A stretch of 64,000 nucleotides of DNA from Leptospira fainei serovar Hurstbridge str. BUT 6. Lineage in GTDB: Bacteria > Spirochaetota > Leptospiria > Leptospirales > Leptospiraceae. The first letter of the stretch is position 1; each line of letters opens with the position of its first letter. The notes under the pieces are model-generated. The model did not search any database and had not been told where the DNA came from. It worked only from the letters and a program-made list of their open reading frames with translations. The DNA is taken from contig NZ_AKWZ02000012.1 in the NCBI RefSeq assembly GCF_000306235.2, positions 1-64,000 of the forward strand, in the 5' to 3' direction. The translations under genes were made by a program, and so were the position numbers. Of the stretch, positions 51,892-62,808 are shown piece by piece.

Positions 51892-53136
51892 ATGTCGATT
51901 CGAAATGTTATATTAATTTTGTATTTTGTGCAATTGGTATTCACAATCCTCTTGAGATATCTTTCTTACATGGGGGATGTTTCGCCGGAAATGCACGAAA
52001 CTATTTTAAAATATTTTACGGAGGAGGATATTCGGAACGGAATCGAATATGAACGGAGAGGTTTCTTTGCGTCGTTAGCTTCCGATTTGCTCGACTTTCT
52101 ATTAGCCGGCTTGATCGTATTCACGCCGCTCTCGATCAAACTGGAAAACTATCTACTAAGAAAAACTAATAACCGATTCTATCTGTCGGTAGCGTTATTT
52201 TTACTGATTTTGAGTTTTGCAAAATTCCTAATCGAATTGCCGTTTAGCTTTTATTTCGGATACGTATTGGAACACGAATTCGGATTTTCGGCGATGACGA
52301 TTTCCGATTGGATTATCTTTACGGGCAAATCACTCGCGGTCGGAATCGTAATCATGACTTTGATCGGTTTAGGTGCCGCATATATTTTACGAAGGTTTCA
52401 GGATATTTGGAAATATCTTATACCGTTAGGTGCGCTCGTTTTAGGGTTGTTATTCTCCGTTTTATTTCCGATTTTAATCACTCCCATTTTTTACGAATAT
52501 CATCCTATCGAAGAAGGTAGCTTGAAGCATAAAATCGTCCAGCTATGCGATCGTGCAAAGATAGAAGTTTCGGAAGTTTATATAATAAATGAAAGCAAAT
52601 ACTCCGGGCACACGAACGCTTATTTTACCGGTTGGGGATCCAACCGTAAAATCTTTCTGTATGACACTCTAATTAAGAATCATACCGAAGAAGAAGTAAT
52701 CAGCGTATTAGGGCATGAGATCGGACATTGGATTCACAATCATCAAATTAAGGATATCGGCATTAACACTTTAGAAACCTTAGCACTTTGCTTTATTCTC
52801 AGTTTTATATTTTTGAGAGTGAAGCAGGAAGGAAAAATCCCGCTAAAGGAGTTTTATTCGCCTTCTACATTGCCGTTTCTTTTTTTGATATTATCCCTAA
52901 TCGGCACTCTTACCAAACCGGCTTGGAGTACGTTTAGCAGAACGCAGGAAGCGGAAGCGGATATGGAAGCGCTGATTCTCACGAACGACAAGAAAGCTTT
53001 CATCGGCGCCGAACAAAAATTAGCAAAGGATAATAAGTCGCGGTTAAATCCGAACCGATTGGAAGTGATTTATAACCACTCCCACCCGACGACGCTGGAA
53101 CGAATCGAAATGGCCGAAAAATATTCGGCTCCTTAA
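51892..53136 (+). CDS. Ste24-like M48 metalloprotease
   Basis: The 414-residue product has seven or eight membrane helices. The zinc site is VLGHEIGHWIHNH (HExxH), with the third ligand in QEAEADMEAL. The length and helix layout match CAAX prenyl protease 1 rather than the shorter HtpX. In bacteria this group takes part in membrane protein quality control. GGAATATG gives a modest ribosome binding site. Confidence 0.88.
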   Translation: MSIRNVILILYFVQLVFTILLRYLSYMGDVSPEMHETILKYFTEEDIRNGIEYERRGFFASLASDLLDFLLAGLIVFTPLSIKLENYLLRKTNNRFYLSVALFLLILSFAKFLIELPFSFYFGYVLEHEFGFSAMTISDWIIFTGKSLAVGIVIMTLIGLGAAYILRRFQDIWKYLIPLGALVLGLLFSVLFPILITPIFYEYHPIEEGSLKHKIVQLCDRAKIEVSEVYIINESKYSGHTNAYFTGWGSNRKIFLYDTLIKNHTEEEVISVLGHEIGHWIHNHQIKDIGINTLETLALCFILSFIFLRVKQEGKIPLKEFYSPSTLPFLFLILSLIGTLTKPAWSTFSRTQEAEADMEALILTNDKKAFIGAEQKLAKDNKSRLNPNRLEVIYNHSHPTTLERIEMAEKYSAP

Positions 53137-53227
53137 ATCGAAATATTTTGTTTTCGTCATACATTAATCATTCTATGTTGACTTACGACTTAAGTCCTTA
53201 TATGGCAAGTTGTCCGGGAGAGAATCG

Positions 53228-54220
53228 ATGAAACCTGCAAGTACGAATTGGAAAGAGGATATCGCGGCGGATGAAGAAGCACGATTTACGGGATATTCTA
53301 AACAGTTCCAGTCCATTCAACAGGAAAATTCAAAACTGTTCGGGAAAGGCAGAACTTTACACCGCAACCAATTATTAGGGATGAAGGCGAAATTAGAAGT
53401 TCTCCCGAATTTGCCGGAGCATGCAAAGCAAGGACTCTTCGCGAAACCTGGAATTTTCGATTCCTGGATTCGTCTTTCTAGCGGAAGCATGAAAATCCAG
53501 CCCGACTCAAAGGGCGATATTCGCGGTTTTGCGATTAAAGTACTCGGCCTCAATTCTCCTGGAGCGTTAGAAAATGGGAATACAACTGCCCAGGACTTTC
53601 TGCTCATTAATCTGGAAACATTCTCATCGCCGAAAAGCGACGAATTTGTCGGTTTAGTAACGGCAGTGGCAAAAGGCGGCGGCGCACTTCTAAAATATCT
53701 TTTTACGACTTACGGGTTTTTAGGAGCATTTTCAAGGATTCGAAACGCTGCAGCTACGTTTAATAAACCGTTTAGCGGATTCGCCACGGAACGATTCCAT
53801 AGTGCAGCTCCGATCTCGTGGGGCCCGTATGCGGTACGCGTTCGTCTTTTACCGCCGGAAAATCAAGTCCCGTCTAAGGACGCCTCGAATCATTGGGGTA
53901 CTGATATGAAGACGCGCCTAGCAAAAGAGCCGCTTGTTTATTCTTTTCAAGTCCAGTTTTTCGTGGATGAGGCGACGACCCCGATCGAAGACGCCTCCAA
54001 GAATTGGGCCGAATCGGAAGCTCCTTATATAACCGTTGCTCGACTTACGATCCCTCGGCAAGAATTCGGCGACCAAGAAGCGATTTTATTCCAAACAAAA
54101 GTGGAAGAATCCATTTTTGATCCATGGGAAGCGCTGATGGAACATCGTCCTCTGGGAGACGTGATGCGTGCTCGAAAATACGTTTACTTAACGAGCCAAA
54201 AAGGAAGAGGAGCCGTTTAA
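53228..54220 (+). CDS. catalase-like heme protein
   Basis: About 330 residues from ATG 53228 with GGGAGAG upstream. The N-terminal part has a His in GRTLHRNQLLG at the distal heme position, then LFAKPGIFDSWIRLSSGS, and KGDIRGFAIKVLGL. The C-terminal RPLGDVMRARKYVYLTS resembles the proximal heme region of small catalase-like proteins. It is much shorter than monofunctional catalase. It may be a peroxidase or a lipid-peroxide-active enzyme. No signal peptide is seen. Confidence 0.75.
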   Translation: MKPASTNWKEDIAADEEARFTGYSKQFQSIQQENSKLFGKGRTLHRNQLLGMKAKLEVLPNLPEHAKQGLFAKPGIFDSWIRLSSGSMKIQPDSKGDIRGFAIKVLGLNSPGALENGNTTAQDFLLINLETFSSPKSDEFVGLVTAVAKGGGALLKYLFTTYGFLGAFSRIRNAAATFNKPFSGFATERFHSAAPISWGPYAVRVRLLPPENQVPSKDASNHWGTDMKTRLAKEPLVYSFQVQFFVDEATTPIEDASKNWAESEAPYITVARLTIPRQEFGDQEAILFQTKVEESIFDPWEALMEHRPLGDVMRARKYVYLTSQKGRGAV

Positions 54221-54430
54221 GGAACGTTCTGCGACCGTGAACATTCAGGTATAAACGAAATTTTGCATAGAGTAAAAGAAATCGATTTTCGATAAATCTT
54301 CAGAAAGCCGGTCTTTTCGGTTGAACTTAGGATTATTTCTGCTAAAATTGCGATACTTCATGTCATAGATTCCGTCTCCTAACGATGCGATGCATTTCGG
54401 AAAACGAGTCTTTATCGAAAGGGAAATCCT

Positions 54431-54742
54431 ATGCATTTTTATGAAACTATCTCCGACGCAATCGCGGGCTTGAAAACGGAAGGTTACTCCGAAGACTTTA
54501 ATCTTTTATGGAATATGCATCGGAAAGACAGTGAAATCTTTAACTCTCCTCAAAATTTCAAAGTAGATAAATTCTATCGATTTGAGGGCAGCACCGACCC
54601 CGCGGACGAGGCCATCGTATATGCGATTTCATCCTCCAAATCTTCCCATCGAGGAATTCTCGTAGACGGTTATGGAATTTCATCCGACGAAGGCACAGGT
54701 GACTTGGTCGCTCGGCTATTAAGCAAATCCGGAGAACGATAA
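54431..54742 (+). CDS. small conserved protein of unknown function
   Basis: The 103-residue product has YETISDAIAGLKTEGYSEDFNLL and then YRFEGSTDPADEAIVYAISS..GILVDGYG, a pattern I recall from a widespread small family in Bacteroidetes and spirochaetes that is sometimes mislabelled as phosphoribosylpyrophosphate synthetase. It lacks the PRPP-binding loop. AAAGGG lies before the ATG. No function is known. Confidence 0.6.
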   Translation: MHFYETISDAIAGLKTEGYSEDFNLLWNMHRKDSEIFNSPQNFKVDKFYRFEGSTDPADEAIVYAISSSKSSHRGILVDGYGISSDEGTGDLVARLLSKSGER

Positions 54743-54838
54743 TCTTATTTTGCGAGAACCTTCCGGAGCTTCCAAATAGTTCTATTTTCTCCGAACTCGG
54801 ATAGAGAAGACTTATGCACTCGTTTCAAAGGAGTAGAA

Positions 54839-55642
54839 ATGAATTCTTTCTATAAAGATAAGGTCGTCTGGATCACCGGCGCGTCGTCCGGTATCGGGGA
54901 GGCAATCGTTCAGGAACTTTCCTCTCAAGGAGCAAAGATCGTCCTTTCGGCTCGAAGAGAGAAGGAACTCAAAAGAGTCAAAACCGAAAATAAATTGACT
55001 GATTCCAATTGCCTGATCCTTCCGTTAGATTTAGAAAATTATAATTCTTTAAATAAGTTTCCGTCAAAAGTAATCAAGAAGTTCGGTCGAATCGACGTCC
55101 TGATCAATAACGGGGGAATCAGCCAGCGATCTCTCGCTCACGAAACTTCGGTCAAGACCTACGAGTCTCTTATGAACGTGAATTATTTCGGCAATATAGC
55201 GCTGACTCTTGCGGTGCTCCCGCTTATGCGAGAGCGAAGCACCGGATGGATTTCTTCGATTTCAAGCGTTGCCGGCCTATTCGGGGTTCCGCTGAGAACC
55301 GGCTATTCCGCTACCAAAGCCGCGTTGACCGGTTTTTATGAAGCATTGAGGGCGGAAAATACCGATGCAAAAATCAAAGTCACCTTAGTCTATCCCGGTT
55401 TTGTCAAAACGCAAATTTCCAATAACGCTTTGAAGGGCGACGGAAAAAAACAGGGCAAGATGGATCATGTGATATCGAACGGAATCGATCCGAACGAATG
55501 TGCAAGACGAATTTTGAATGCGATTGCCGGCGAAAAACTGGAAGTCATCATTGCCGGACCGCGGGAAAATTTCGGAGTTTGGCTGCACAAATTTTTCCCG
55601 ACTCTTTTTGCTCGCTTTATTGCAAAGGCGAAAGTCACCTGA
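54839..55642 (+). CDS. short-chain dehydrogenase/reductase
   Basis: The 267-residue classical SDR has VVWITGASSGIGEAIVQEL (cofactor, residues 9-27), NNGG at about 90, and SSISSVAG..GYSATKAALTG for the Ser-Tyr-Lys set. The C-terminal hydrophobic segment near HKFFPTLFARFIAK may lie on the membrane, as in DHRS7-like relatives. The ATG has AAGGAG five bases upstream. No operon partner is seen, so the substrate is open. Confidence 0.83.
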   Translation: MNSFYKDKVVWITGASSGIGEAIVQELSSQGAKIVLSARREKELKRVKTENKLTDSNCLILPLDLENYNSLNKFPSKVIKKFGRIDVLINNGGISQRSLAHETSVKTYESLMNVNYFGNIALTLAVLPLMRERSTGWISSISSVAGLFGVPLRTGYSATKAALTGFYEALRAENTDAKIKVTLVYPGFVKTQISNNALKGDGKKQGKMDHVISNGIDPNECARRILNAIAGEKLEVIIAGPRENFGVWLHKFFPTLFARFIAKAKVT

Positions 55643-55823
55643 CCCGGCAATTTTTCGAAGATAGATATCGGATCAATATGATATCTATCGAGGACCCGGC
55701 CTGACGACCGACCGTGCAACCGATATAATCGTGTTCACACTTCCGATCCGGAAATGCCGTCGTCTATAAGCCGAATCTGATTCTTGCGGATAAAGTTTCT
55801 TTTATCATAAATTAAGTAAAGCG

Positions 55824-58800
55824 CTAACGCCTTACTCGATCACTCTTTCCGCCGCGTTGAGAGCGTTTACCGGCTTTTAATTTACGTGTCGGCTTTTCTT
55901 CAACTTCGCTGTCGCCTTCTGCATCATAGGATTCGGGATGAAGAATAAACGAATTCGATTCGGGATGTTGATTGTTTCCTTCCCTTTTTTCCATGATCAG
56001 GATATACAAACTCGGCATGACGGTTAACACCAAAAGTAATGCGGAGCTCAATCCCCCCACCATCACCGTAGCCAAGGGCCGTTGAACGTCCGAACCGACG
56101 CCGGTAGCCATCGTTGCGGGAATTAACCCTAGCAACGCTAAAAGCATAGTCATCAAACGAGGCCGAAGCTGACTTACTGCCGACGCGACCGAGGCTTCCC
56201 GGACGCTCATCTTCGTTACGCCTGGCGTCTTATCGTGCAAATAATGGTTCGCCTTTGAAACGAATAAGATACCCGCCATCGTAGCGATTCCGAAAAGGGA
56301 AATAAACCCGACTCCCGCAGATACGTTGAAATAATATCCTCTCGCTAATAAGGCGTAGATTCCTCCGATAAGGGAAAGAGGAATACAGGAAAGCGCCACA
56401 AACACCGATCGAAGATCCCGGTACAGCAAATACAATAAACCGAAAATAATCCCGATCGTTAAAGGAATTACGATTGCTAATTGCTTCCCGACCCTCGCCA
56501 AGTTCTCGTACTGTCCGCCGTACTTCACTTCGTAACCGTCAGGAAAATGAACTTCTTTCTTTACTCTTTTTTGAAGTTCGGAAACAAAACCGCCTTGGTC
56601 CCGCCCTCTCACGTTCAAGCGAACCGTAATCGTTCGTTTACCGTCCTGACGGAAAATCATGGTCGGTGAATCTTCCTGAGTAATATCCGCAAGTTCGGAA
56701 AGTGGAATTCTTTCTCCTCTGGGAGAAATGATGGGAATTCTCGCGATTTCCCTGGCCGATTCCCGATAATCCTTAGCAAATCGAACCACAATCCCGTAAA
56801 GAGCTCTTTCTTTAGGCGGATCATCCATCGGGCCTTCGTATAAATTACTGATCGGTTCCATCCCTACGGCGGCTTCGATGACTTGCTGAATATCGCTTAC
56901 ATTGATGCCGTATCGAGCTGCGACATCCCTCCGAATTCGAATCACGAGTTGAGGCGCGGGGCCTTCCTGCTCGATCCCGTATTCGCTCGCACCCTTCATT
57001 TCCGAAACGATCTTTAAAATCTGATCCGATAAATTCCGCATCACTCTCATGTCTTGCCCGGAAACGAATACGGCCAAGTCTGCGATTGTCCCCATGATCG
57101 CCTCGGAGAGATTGTCCATGATCGGTTGTGAAAAGCTGACTCGTACTCCGGGCAACCCGTCTTCAAGATCGTTTCTTAAGCGAAGCAAGAGCTGTTCCTT
57201 CGTAATCTTCTCTTTCCAAGCTTTATAATCCTTTAATCCGATATAAACTTCCAGACGGTTCGGAGGTAAAGGATCCGTTCCGTCGTCGTTCCTACCGTAC
57301 TGGGATAAGATGGTATCTACCATTTCATTTTTATAAATTATTTTTCGGACTTTCGGAATGAACTTCTTCGCTTCAGGTAACGAGATCCCGACGGGAAAAT
57401 AAAGTCGAAGAGTGAAGCCGCCTTCGTCCAAGGATGGCAGGAACTCCGTTCCGAGTGACATGAATCCGATTACCAACAGTCCTGTTACGGCGGAAAATGC
57501 GATGGCAACGACGCGTTTGGATCTATCGACCAGATAATGGACGATTTTTTCATACTGGGTTTCGATCCAATGATAAATCGGATTATGCCATTCGATCGGC
57601 CCCGGATTCGAAGATTCGAAATACCTCCGATAAAAAAAGGACATTAGGACCGGAACAATCGTCATCGTGAAAAGCAAAGCGCCGAAAATCGCAAAAGATA
57701 ATGTGAAAGCCATCGGCTTAAAAAGCCGGCCCTCGATTCGCTCGAACGAAAATATAGGAAGGTATGCTAAAATGATGATCAGAATCGCAAAAAGAATTTC
57801 CGTTCCGACTTCCGAAGCGCATTCGAAAGTAAATCGAATAATGCCTTTTTGTTTCTCCTGCAAAGTTGCATTCTTGTATCGCCTCATAATGTTCTCTACC
57901 ATCACGACGGCGCTATCCACGACTATGCCGAAATCTACGGCACCGAGCGAAAGAAGACTCGCTGAGATACCGGAAGAATTCATCATCGTAAACGAGAATA
58001 AAAGAGCGAACGGAATCGTAGCCACGACGACAACGGAAGCTCGAATACTTCCTACAAAGAAGATAACGACCAAACTAACGACGGCAATTCCCTCCAGTAG
58101 TGTGGTGCCTACCGTGCGTAACGTATATTGAACTAGATCTCCCCTATCGTAAGTGGTACGCAATCGTGTCCCGACAGGCATGTATTTCTCGTTGATCTCT
58201 TTCACCTTTGCCCGAACTCTTTCTAAGAAAGCATTCGGCTCCACCCAACGACGCATCGCGACCAAACCTTGAACCGCCGAATCGACGTCGATCAAACCTT
58301 CTTGATCGTTTTGAATGGTATACCCCAAGACCCCGCTCGGAATGGGAGGGGCGATTTCTACGGTTCCGATATTCTTTACGAAAACCGGTACTCCGTTTAG
58401 ATTTTTGACAACGATATCCTCGATCTGGTTGATGTCTCGGATCGCTCCTAGAGACCGAATCGGTAGTGATTGCTCTCCCTGTAGAAGAAAATTTCCACCG
58501 GTATTCAAGTTATTACTTTGTACGGCCTCGATCACATCGGCGACGGTAGCTTGGTATCGAATCAAATTTTCCGGGTTCATCACGATATGAAACTGCTTCG
58601 GTAATCCTCCGAAAGTCACCACGTCCGCAATACCTGAAACTTGGAGCATCTTAGGAATCACGATCCAGTCCTGAATACTTCTAAGTTCCATAGGAGTATG
58701 ATTGCCGCTCGTCGATTCCACTACGTATCGATATACCTCGCCTACCGGAGAGCTCATCGGAGCCAACGTCGGAGTGACTTCTTCCGGAATCACCGCGTCT

Positions 58801-59150
58801 CGAACCTTTTCCATCAATCGCATTCTGGCAAAATAATCGTCGGTTCCCTCTTCGAAGACGAACTGAAACACTACGAGTCCGTTAATCGTTCTGGAACGAC
58901 GCACGATTACGTTCGGGGTGGAATGGAGAACCCTCTCGATCGGCATCGTGACCCTTTCTTCCACTTCCAAAGTCGCCTTTCCGGGAAATTTAGCGACAAC
59001 CCGAACTTGCGTATCGGCGATGTCCGAATAAGCTTCCTTACGAATATCTATCCACGACCAAATTCCGATTAATAAGGCAACGGCGCCGGCCACCAAAGTG
59101 AATATTCTATTCTTCAATGCCGTTTCGATAATACTATTGATAATTTTCAT
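55824..59150 (-). CDS. RND heavy-metal efflux pump, CusA/CzcA family
   Basis: The 1108-residue product has twelve membrane helices and two large periplasmic parts, as in HME-RND pumps. [22 protein letters not shown] on helix 4 carries the proton-relay aspartates. The C terminus is extended by about 60 charged residues ([20 protein letters not shown]). It exports metal ions (Cu, Ag, Zn, Co or Ni) with the adaptor encoded upstream. The sequence alone does not tell the ion. No TolC-like channel gene is in the window. Confidence 0.9.
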   Translation of the reverse strand: MKIINSIIETALKNRIFTLVAGAVALLIGIWSWIDIRKEAYSDIADTQVRVVAKFPGKATLEVEERVTMPIERVLHSTPNVIVRRSRTINGLVVFQFVFEEGTDDYFARMRLMEKVRDAVIPEEVTPTLAPMSSPVGEVYRYVVESTSGNHTPMELRSIQDWIVIPKMLQVSGIADVVTFGGLPKQFHIVMNPENLIRYQATVADVIEAVQSNNLNTGGNFLLQGEQSLPIRSLGAIRDINQIEDIVVKNLNGVPVFVKNIGTVEIAPPIPSGVLGYTIQNDQEGLIDVDSAVQGLVAMRRWVEPNAFLERVRAKVKEINEKYMPVGTRLRTTYDRGDLVQYTLRTVGTTLLEGIAVVSLVVIFFVGSIRASVVVVATIPFALLFSFTMMNSSGISASLLSLGAVDFGIVVDSAVVMVENIMRRYKNATLQEKQKGIIRFTFECASEVGTEILFAILIIILAYLPIFSFERIEGRLFKPMAFTLSFAIFGALLFTMTIVPVLMSFFYRRYFESSNPGPIEWHNPIYHWIETQYEKIVHYLVDRSKRVVAIAFSAVTGLLVIGFMSLGTEFLPSLDEGGFTLRLYFPVGISLPEAKKFIPKVRKIIYKNEMVDTILSQYGRNDDGTDPLPPNRLEVYIGLKDYKAWKEKITKEQLLLRLRNDLEDGLPGVRVSFSQPIMDNLSEAIMGTIADLAVFVSGQDMRVMRNLSDQILKIVSEMKGASEYGIEQEGPAPQLVIRIRRDVAARYGINVSDIQQVIEAAVGMEPISNLYEGPMDDPPKERALYGIVVRFAKDYRESAREIARIPIISPRGERIPLSELADITQEDSPTMIFRQDGKRTITVRLNVRGRDQGGFVSELQKRVKKEVHFPDGYEVKYGGQYENLARVGKQLAIVIPLTIGIIFGLLYLLYRDLRSVFVALSCIPLSLIGGIYALLARGYYFNVSAGVGFISLFGIATMAGILFVSKANHYLHDKTPGVTKMSVREASVASAVSQLRPRLMTMLLALLGLIPATMATGVGSDVQRPLATVMVGGLSSALLLVLTVMPSLYILIMEKREGNNQHPESNSFILHPESYDAEGDSEVEEKPTRKLKAGKRSQRGGKSDRVRR

Positions 59151-59415
59151 CTAAGGTGAACCTCGTAATAAGCGACCGAGAACTTTTCTAAGCGGAATAA
59201 GAACCGACTTATTTTCCTAAACATAAATCCGATCTCTGACAAAAGGATAATAAATAAAACTAACCTATTAATTATAGATATGTAATTGATAGGTTCCTGA
59301 TTTTCCTTTCTATAAACGCTGGAACCGAAATCTTCCCGAATGAGATTCGGCGTACGCGATCTATTGCAATGGAGCGAAGAAGAGGAGCGTCTTTCAAAAT
59401 ATTCTTCCAACATTT

Positions 59416-60414
59416 TCAGAAACCGAAGCTTAATCCTTTCAAGAGAATCGCGCCGTCGACTACGACTCGTTCCCCTTTTGCCACGCCTTCGAGAACACTT
59501 ACGACGTCCTCGTCGGAAATTCCCACCGTGATCCCCCGGCGAACGAACTCACCGGACCTTTTCTCTACGAACACGTAATTCCTTCCTTCCACCGATATTA
59601 CTGCGATCGCTGGCAGGATAATCGCGGCAGAACTTAAACTCTCGGGAAATTTTACGATCGCATACATCCCGGGTTTAAGTTTTCGATCTATATTAGTAAT
59701 CGTGATTCGTATTCTAACGGTTCTAGTGATAGGATCCACGTTATCCCCTAACGCTTCCGCTTTGCCCCGCCAGATTTCATTCGGAAGCGAGGAGAACTTT
59801 AATTCCACGTCGATTCCTTTTTTCAAATTACGTAGTTGTGATTCAGGAACATCGCCGATAATCCAGGCCACGTTCGGTCCGGCTTTACTCAAGATCGAAG
59901 GATTTAATCCTAAATCCTGGAGCTTTCCTTCTAACTCGGCGAGCTCGGCAGCGCCATTCTCCACGTCCGTTTCTGCTTCTATTAAATCCTTTTCATTAGC
60001 GACTTTATGCCGAAACATATCGCGGATTCTCTCTAGATTCTTACGCGACTTATTCAAGGTATTCTTTGAATGAAGGTATCCCTGATATAATTCGTTAATT
60101 TCAGAGGATTCGAATAGCACAAGAGGGTCGCCACCCGACACCGACGTTGTAGTGGACGCAGTCAGTCTTGCGGGAGCATGAATGTTTACGAAATTTCCGT
60201 TCGTATCGATTTCTACGACCTTAATCATTGCAAGACCGGGACTTCCCTCCTTGAATTCGATTTTCGAACCGTCGGCGGAAACGCTGGGTTTCTCCGGAAA
60301 TGGATTCGACTTGTTTTTTGTTTTTTGCGTTAATAATATCGCGATGGTTAGCAAAAACGTTAGTCCTGCTAAAAATCCGATCAATCGCGCCCTAGTTCTA
60401 AAAAGCACGTTCAT
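59416..60414 (-). CDS. membrane fusion protein of the RND pump
   Basis: About 332 residues from ATG 60414 (AGGAG about 13 bases upstream; a TTG at 60450 also exists). One N-terminal membrane helix (LIGFLAGLTFLLTIAILL) is followed by a lipoyl-like half, a coiled-coil hairpin (SKNTLNKSRKNLERIRDMF.. ANEKDLIEAETDVENGAAEL) and a beta barrel with RTVRIRITITN. It fits the CusB/CzcB family and links pump and outer-membrane channel. A 265-bp gap separates it from the pump gene. Confidence 0.85.
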   Translation of the reverse strand: MNVLFRTRARLIGFLAGLTFLLTIAILLTQKTKNKSNPFPEKPSVSADGSKIEFKEGSPGLAMIKVVEIDTNGNFVNIHAPARLTASTTTSVSGGDPLVLFESSEINELYQGYLHSKNTLNKSRKNLERIRDMFRHKVANEKDLIEAETDVENGAAELAELEGKLQDLGLNPSILSKAGPNVAWIIGDVPESQLRNLKKGIDVELKFSSLPNEIWRGKAEALGDNVDPITRTVRIRITITNIDRKLKPGMYAIVKFPESLSSAAIILPAIAVISVEGRNYVFVEKRSGEFVRRGITVGISDEDVVSVLEGVAKGERVVVDGAILLKGLSFGF

Positions 60415-60450
60415 TCTATAATCAAAACTCCTGGCTACGAGTTCGCTCAA

Positions 60451-60747
60451 GGCGCGTAGCGGCTAAAAACCGGCATCGTTTCCCTGCCGATTTTGCTTGC
60501 GGGTTCGAATTAGGATCCCTCAGTTTATATGAAAATTCTTTAATGCTATATATCGGTGGAATACGACTCCCCTATACATGAATGAGATTTGCACCTATTT
60601 TCATGACAAGGATAACGCCGCATAGGTATGCTTGAGCCTTAGCGTTATATATATTCGAGAAGGCATTCGCCGTCCCAGGCCTACAGATTCTTTTCCCGGG
60701 AGAAAATAGCTCCAGCCTATCCGAATATTAGCTTTAAATAAACAAAT
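60451..60747. other. spacer upstream of the efflux genes
   Basis: About 300 bp without a gene. It should hold the promoter of the efflux genes. No clear metal-sensor operator (such as a long MerR-type palindrome) was seen, and no metal sensor gene is adjacent. Confidence 0.5.
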
Positions 60748-61119
60748 TTAGGTATGAATCGGGGGCGGTATATTGAGTAAGAGAACGGAAATCAGACGGG
60801 CATAGTAGTAGGTCGTAAAGGAGATCTCGTTCGAATAAAACGAGACCTTGAATCTCTCCGATTCCGCAAAAACTTCATAGAAGTAATCCATGAAGTCATA
60901 TCTACTTCTAAAGGAAATAGCTAAATGCCTGGAATCTTCACCCGAGATTGACTGGACAGCATTTTTATGAGTGGCGGTAGCAAACCCGATCGCGAATGGA
61001 GATTCAGTTCGATCGAATCCGAGGGAGGAAAGATCTATCGATCCGTCCTGCTCCATCGGCAACGCGATAAGCATCGTCAAAACAAAGACGAGCAATCTGT
61101 TTAACCACACCAATCCCAC
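60748..61119 (-). CDS. putative secreted hypothetical protein
   Basis: The 123-residue product starts at GTG 61119 and has a signal-like hydrophobic stretch (WLNRLLVFVLTMLIALP). The rest is acidic/aromatic with no known domain (RSRYDFMDYFYEVFAESERFKVSFYSNEIS). It stands alone between the efflux adaptor and DoxX genes. The start and even the gene are moderately sure only. Confidence 0.45.
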   Translation of the reverse strand: MGLVWLNRLLVFVLTMLIALPMEQDGSIDLSSLGFDRTESPFAIGFATATHKNAVQSISGEDSRHLAISFRSRYDFMDYFYEVFAESERFKVSFYSNEISFTTYYYARLISVLLLNIPPPIHT

Positions 61120-61369
61120 GCTTTCTACTTTTTGAATGATCTTTAAGCAGACAACTCTTTTTCAAAAAGTACGCAACTTCGGGATAATTTTTGATTTATA
61201 GTATTCAAAACTAGGCGGAAAGATATATCTTCTCGTTTTAAACTTGGCAATGCTTTATATTCGAAGGATCTTTCGATAACAAGAATTTAGGCAATCAACA
61301 CGATATTTCCAATTTCTCAAAGCTTGTATGGATGGATTACCTAAAATTCTCGAAACGATTCGAATCGCG

Positions 61370-61813
61370 TTACTTAAATCGATCTTGAAGGAAGCGATCA
61401 ATCGATACCGATCCGCCGCCGAAAATCATTAAAGCAATTGCGATTGCTACGGCTAAGACATGATATTCAAATCCTTCACCCGATTGATTACCGAACCAAT
61501 TCATGAAAAAACCGTTTTTACTTTGGAATATAGCGGCTCCGATCATTACGATTCCGATTCCAAGAGCGGAGAATCTCGTAAAGAAACCGAGTATCAACGA
61601 GAGAGCTCCGAACGATTCCGCAATTATGATCAAGAATCCGATAAGGGAAGGAATTCCTTCGGATGCAAAAAATTTGATGGTCGAAGAATAACCGTATCCT
61701 CCCATCCAACCGAACAGTTTTTGAAGACCGTGCGGCAGCATTACGACTCCTAACGCTATCCTAAGAAACGTTATCGCAAGATTCGCTTCGGTAGCTAAAA
61801 GTATCTCGAACAT
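61370..61813 (-). CDS. DoxX family membrane protein
   Basis: The 147-residue product has four membrane helices. The pattern LRIALGVVMLPHGLQKLFGWMGGYG and IIAESFGALSLILGFFTRFSALGI is that of the DoxX/DoxD-like family, with roles in redox and sulfur metabolism in some bacteria. It is followed on the same strand by nothing and preceded by an AraC regulator, which may control it. Confidence 0.85.
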   Translation of the reverse strand: MFEILLATEANLAITFLRIALGVVMLPHGLQKLFGWMGGYGYSSTIKFFASEGIPSLIGFLIIIAESFGALSLILGFFTRFSALGIGIVMIGAAIFQSKNGFFMNWFGNQSGEGFEYHVLAVAIAIALMIFGGGSVSIDRFLQDRFK

Positions 61814-61908
61814 TCTTATCTCCTAAATTCGGCGAATAAAAATCGTCGCCTGAATGAAGAGGATCATAAGCTGACCGGCAGCTAAAGTAAATGGACGAAA
61901 AGCGAAAG

Positions 61909-62793
61909 TTATTGCACTTTTCGGTTTTCTGCCCTATATCGTTCCGGAGAGATTCCCGCTTGCGAGCGGAAGAAACGACTTAAGTATGCATTATCGGAAA
62001 AATTAACTTCTCTTGAAATCTCCGAGATACTATTAGAGGAGTGAACCAACAAGCGTTTGATCTCCAATATGATTCTATCATTGATTATCGACTTCGCATT
62101 TCGGCCGAGTCGCTTCTTGCAGGCGGAATTTAAAGCAGAAGCGGATACGGTAAGTCGTCTCGCGTAAAATGATGTCGATCTTTCGCGAATAAAATTCTGT
62201 TCCAGAATTTCCTCGAAGTCGGAGATAAGTTCGTCGATGATATCGGAAGCTTCGCATCCGGATTCGTATTCCCGTTTGACCTCTAACAAAATAAGCTGAG
62301 TTAAGGTAAATAGAATTCCTTCTTCCGATCCATTCTCTCTTTCCAGGAGTAAGCGATCCCAGTCCCGAGCCAACACTCCGGGTTCCCGAATTTGCATCGC
62401 GGAACGAGAAGTCACAGATTTGAAAAAAGGGAAACCGAAAATAGCGGAACGCGTCGCCGAATTTCTGGCATAGAACTCCGGAGAGAATTTTAAAGCGTAT
62501 CCGATAACTGGAGAATCGAATCTCCAGGAATGCACCTGCCCCGGCCGTATGAAAAAAAGCGAATTATCCGCGATCTCATAATCCACGAAATCGATTCGAT
62601 GATTGCCCATCCCTTTTAAAAAAAAGAACAGCGCAAAGTAATCGTGTCTATGTCCGCTAAAGTATTCGATAAAATTAGAAGGTAAACTTTGTAAGCGACT
62701 GACTTGCAAGAAAGGAATATTCGAGTCCCGATATAGTTCGGTCAATCGAACCGTTGATATTAAACTCTGATCGATCTTTATTCGATTTCTCAT
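61909..62793 (-). CDS. AraC family transcriptional regulator
   Basis: The 294-residue product has an N-terminal cupin sensor (GHRHDYFALFFFLKGMGNHRIDF, then FFIRPGQVHSWRF) and two HTH units at about 190-290, ending with SISEISREVNFSDNAYLSRFFRSQAGISPERYR, the family signature. It binds an unknown small ligand. The DoxX gene lies 95 bp downstream and the kinase gene upstream ends 15 bp before its start. Confidence 0.88.
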   Translation of the reverse strand: MRNRIKIDQSLISTVRLTELYRDSNIPFLQVSRLQSLPSNFIEYFSGHRHDYFALFFFLKGMGNHRIDFVDYEIADNSLFFIRPGQVHSWRFDSPVIGYALKFSPEFYARNSATRSAIFGFPFFKSVTSRSAMQIREPGVLARDWDRLLLERENGSEEGILFTLTQLILLEVKREYESGCEASDIIDELISDFEEILEQNFIRERSTSFYARRLTVSASALNSACKKRLGRNAKSIINDRIILEIKRLLVHSSNSISEISREVNFSDNAYLSRFFRSQAGISPERYRAENRKVQ

Positions 62794-62808
62794 CGACTCT
62801 CTCGAATG

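Noticed and set aside
57667..58131. 154-residue plus-strand frame
   Set aside because: It is the shadow of the RND pump gene.
59147..59413. 88-residue minus-strand frame between pump and adaptor genes
   Set aside because: It overlaps the pump start, has no start signal, and its arginine- and serine-rich sequence resembles no efflux accessory protein.
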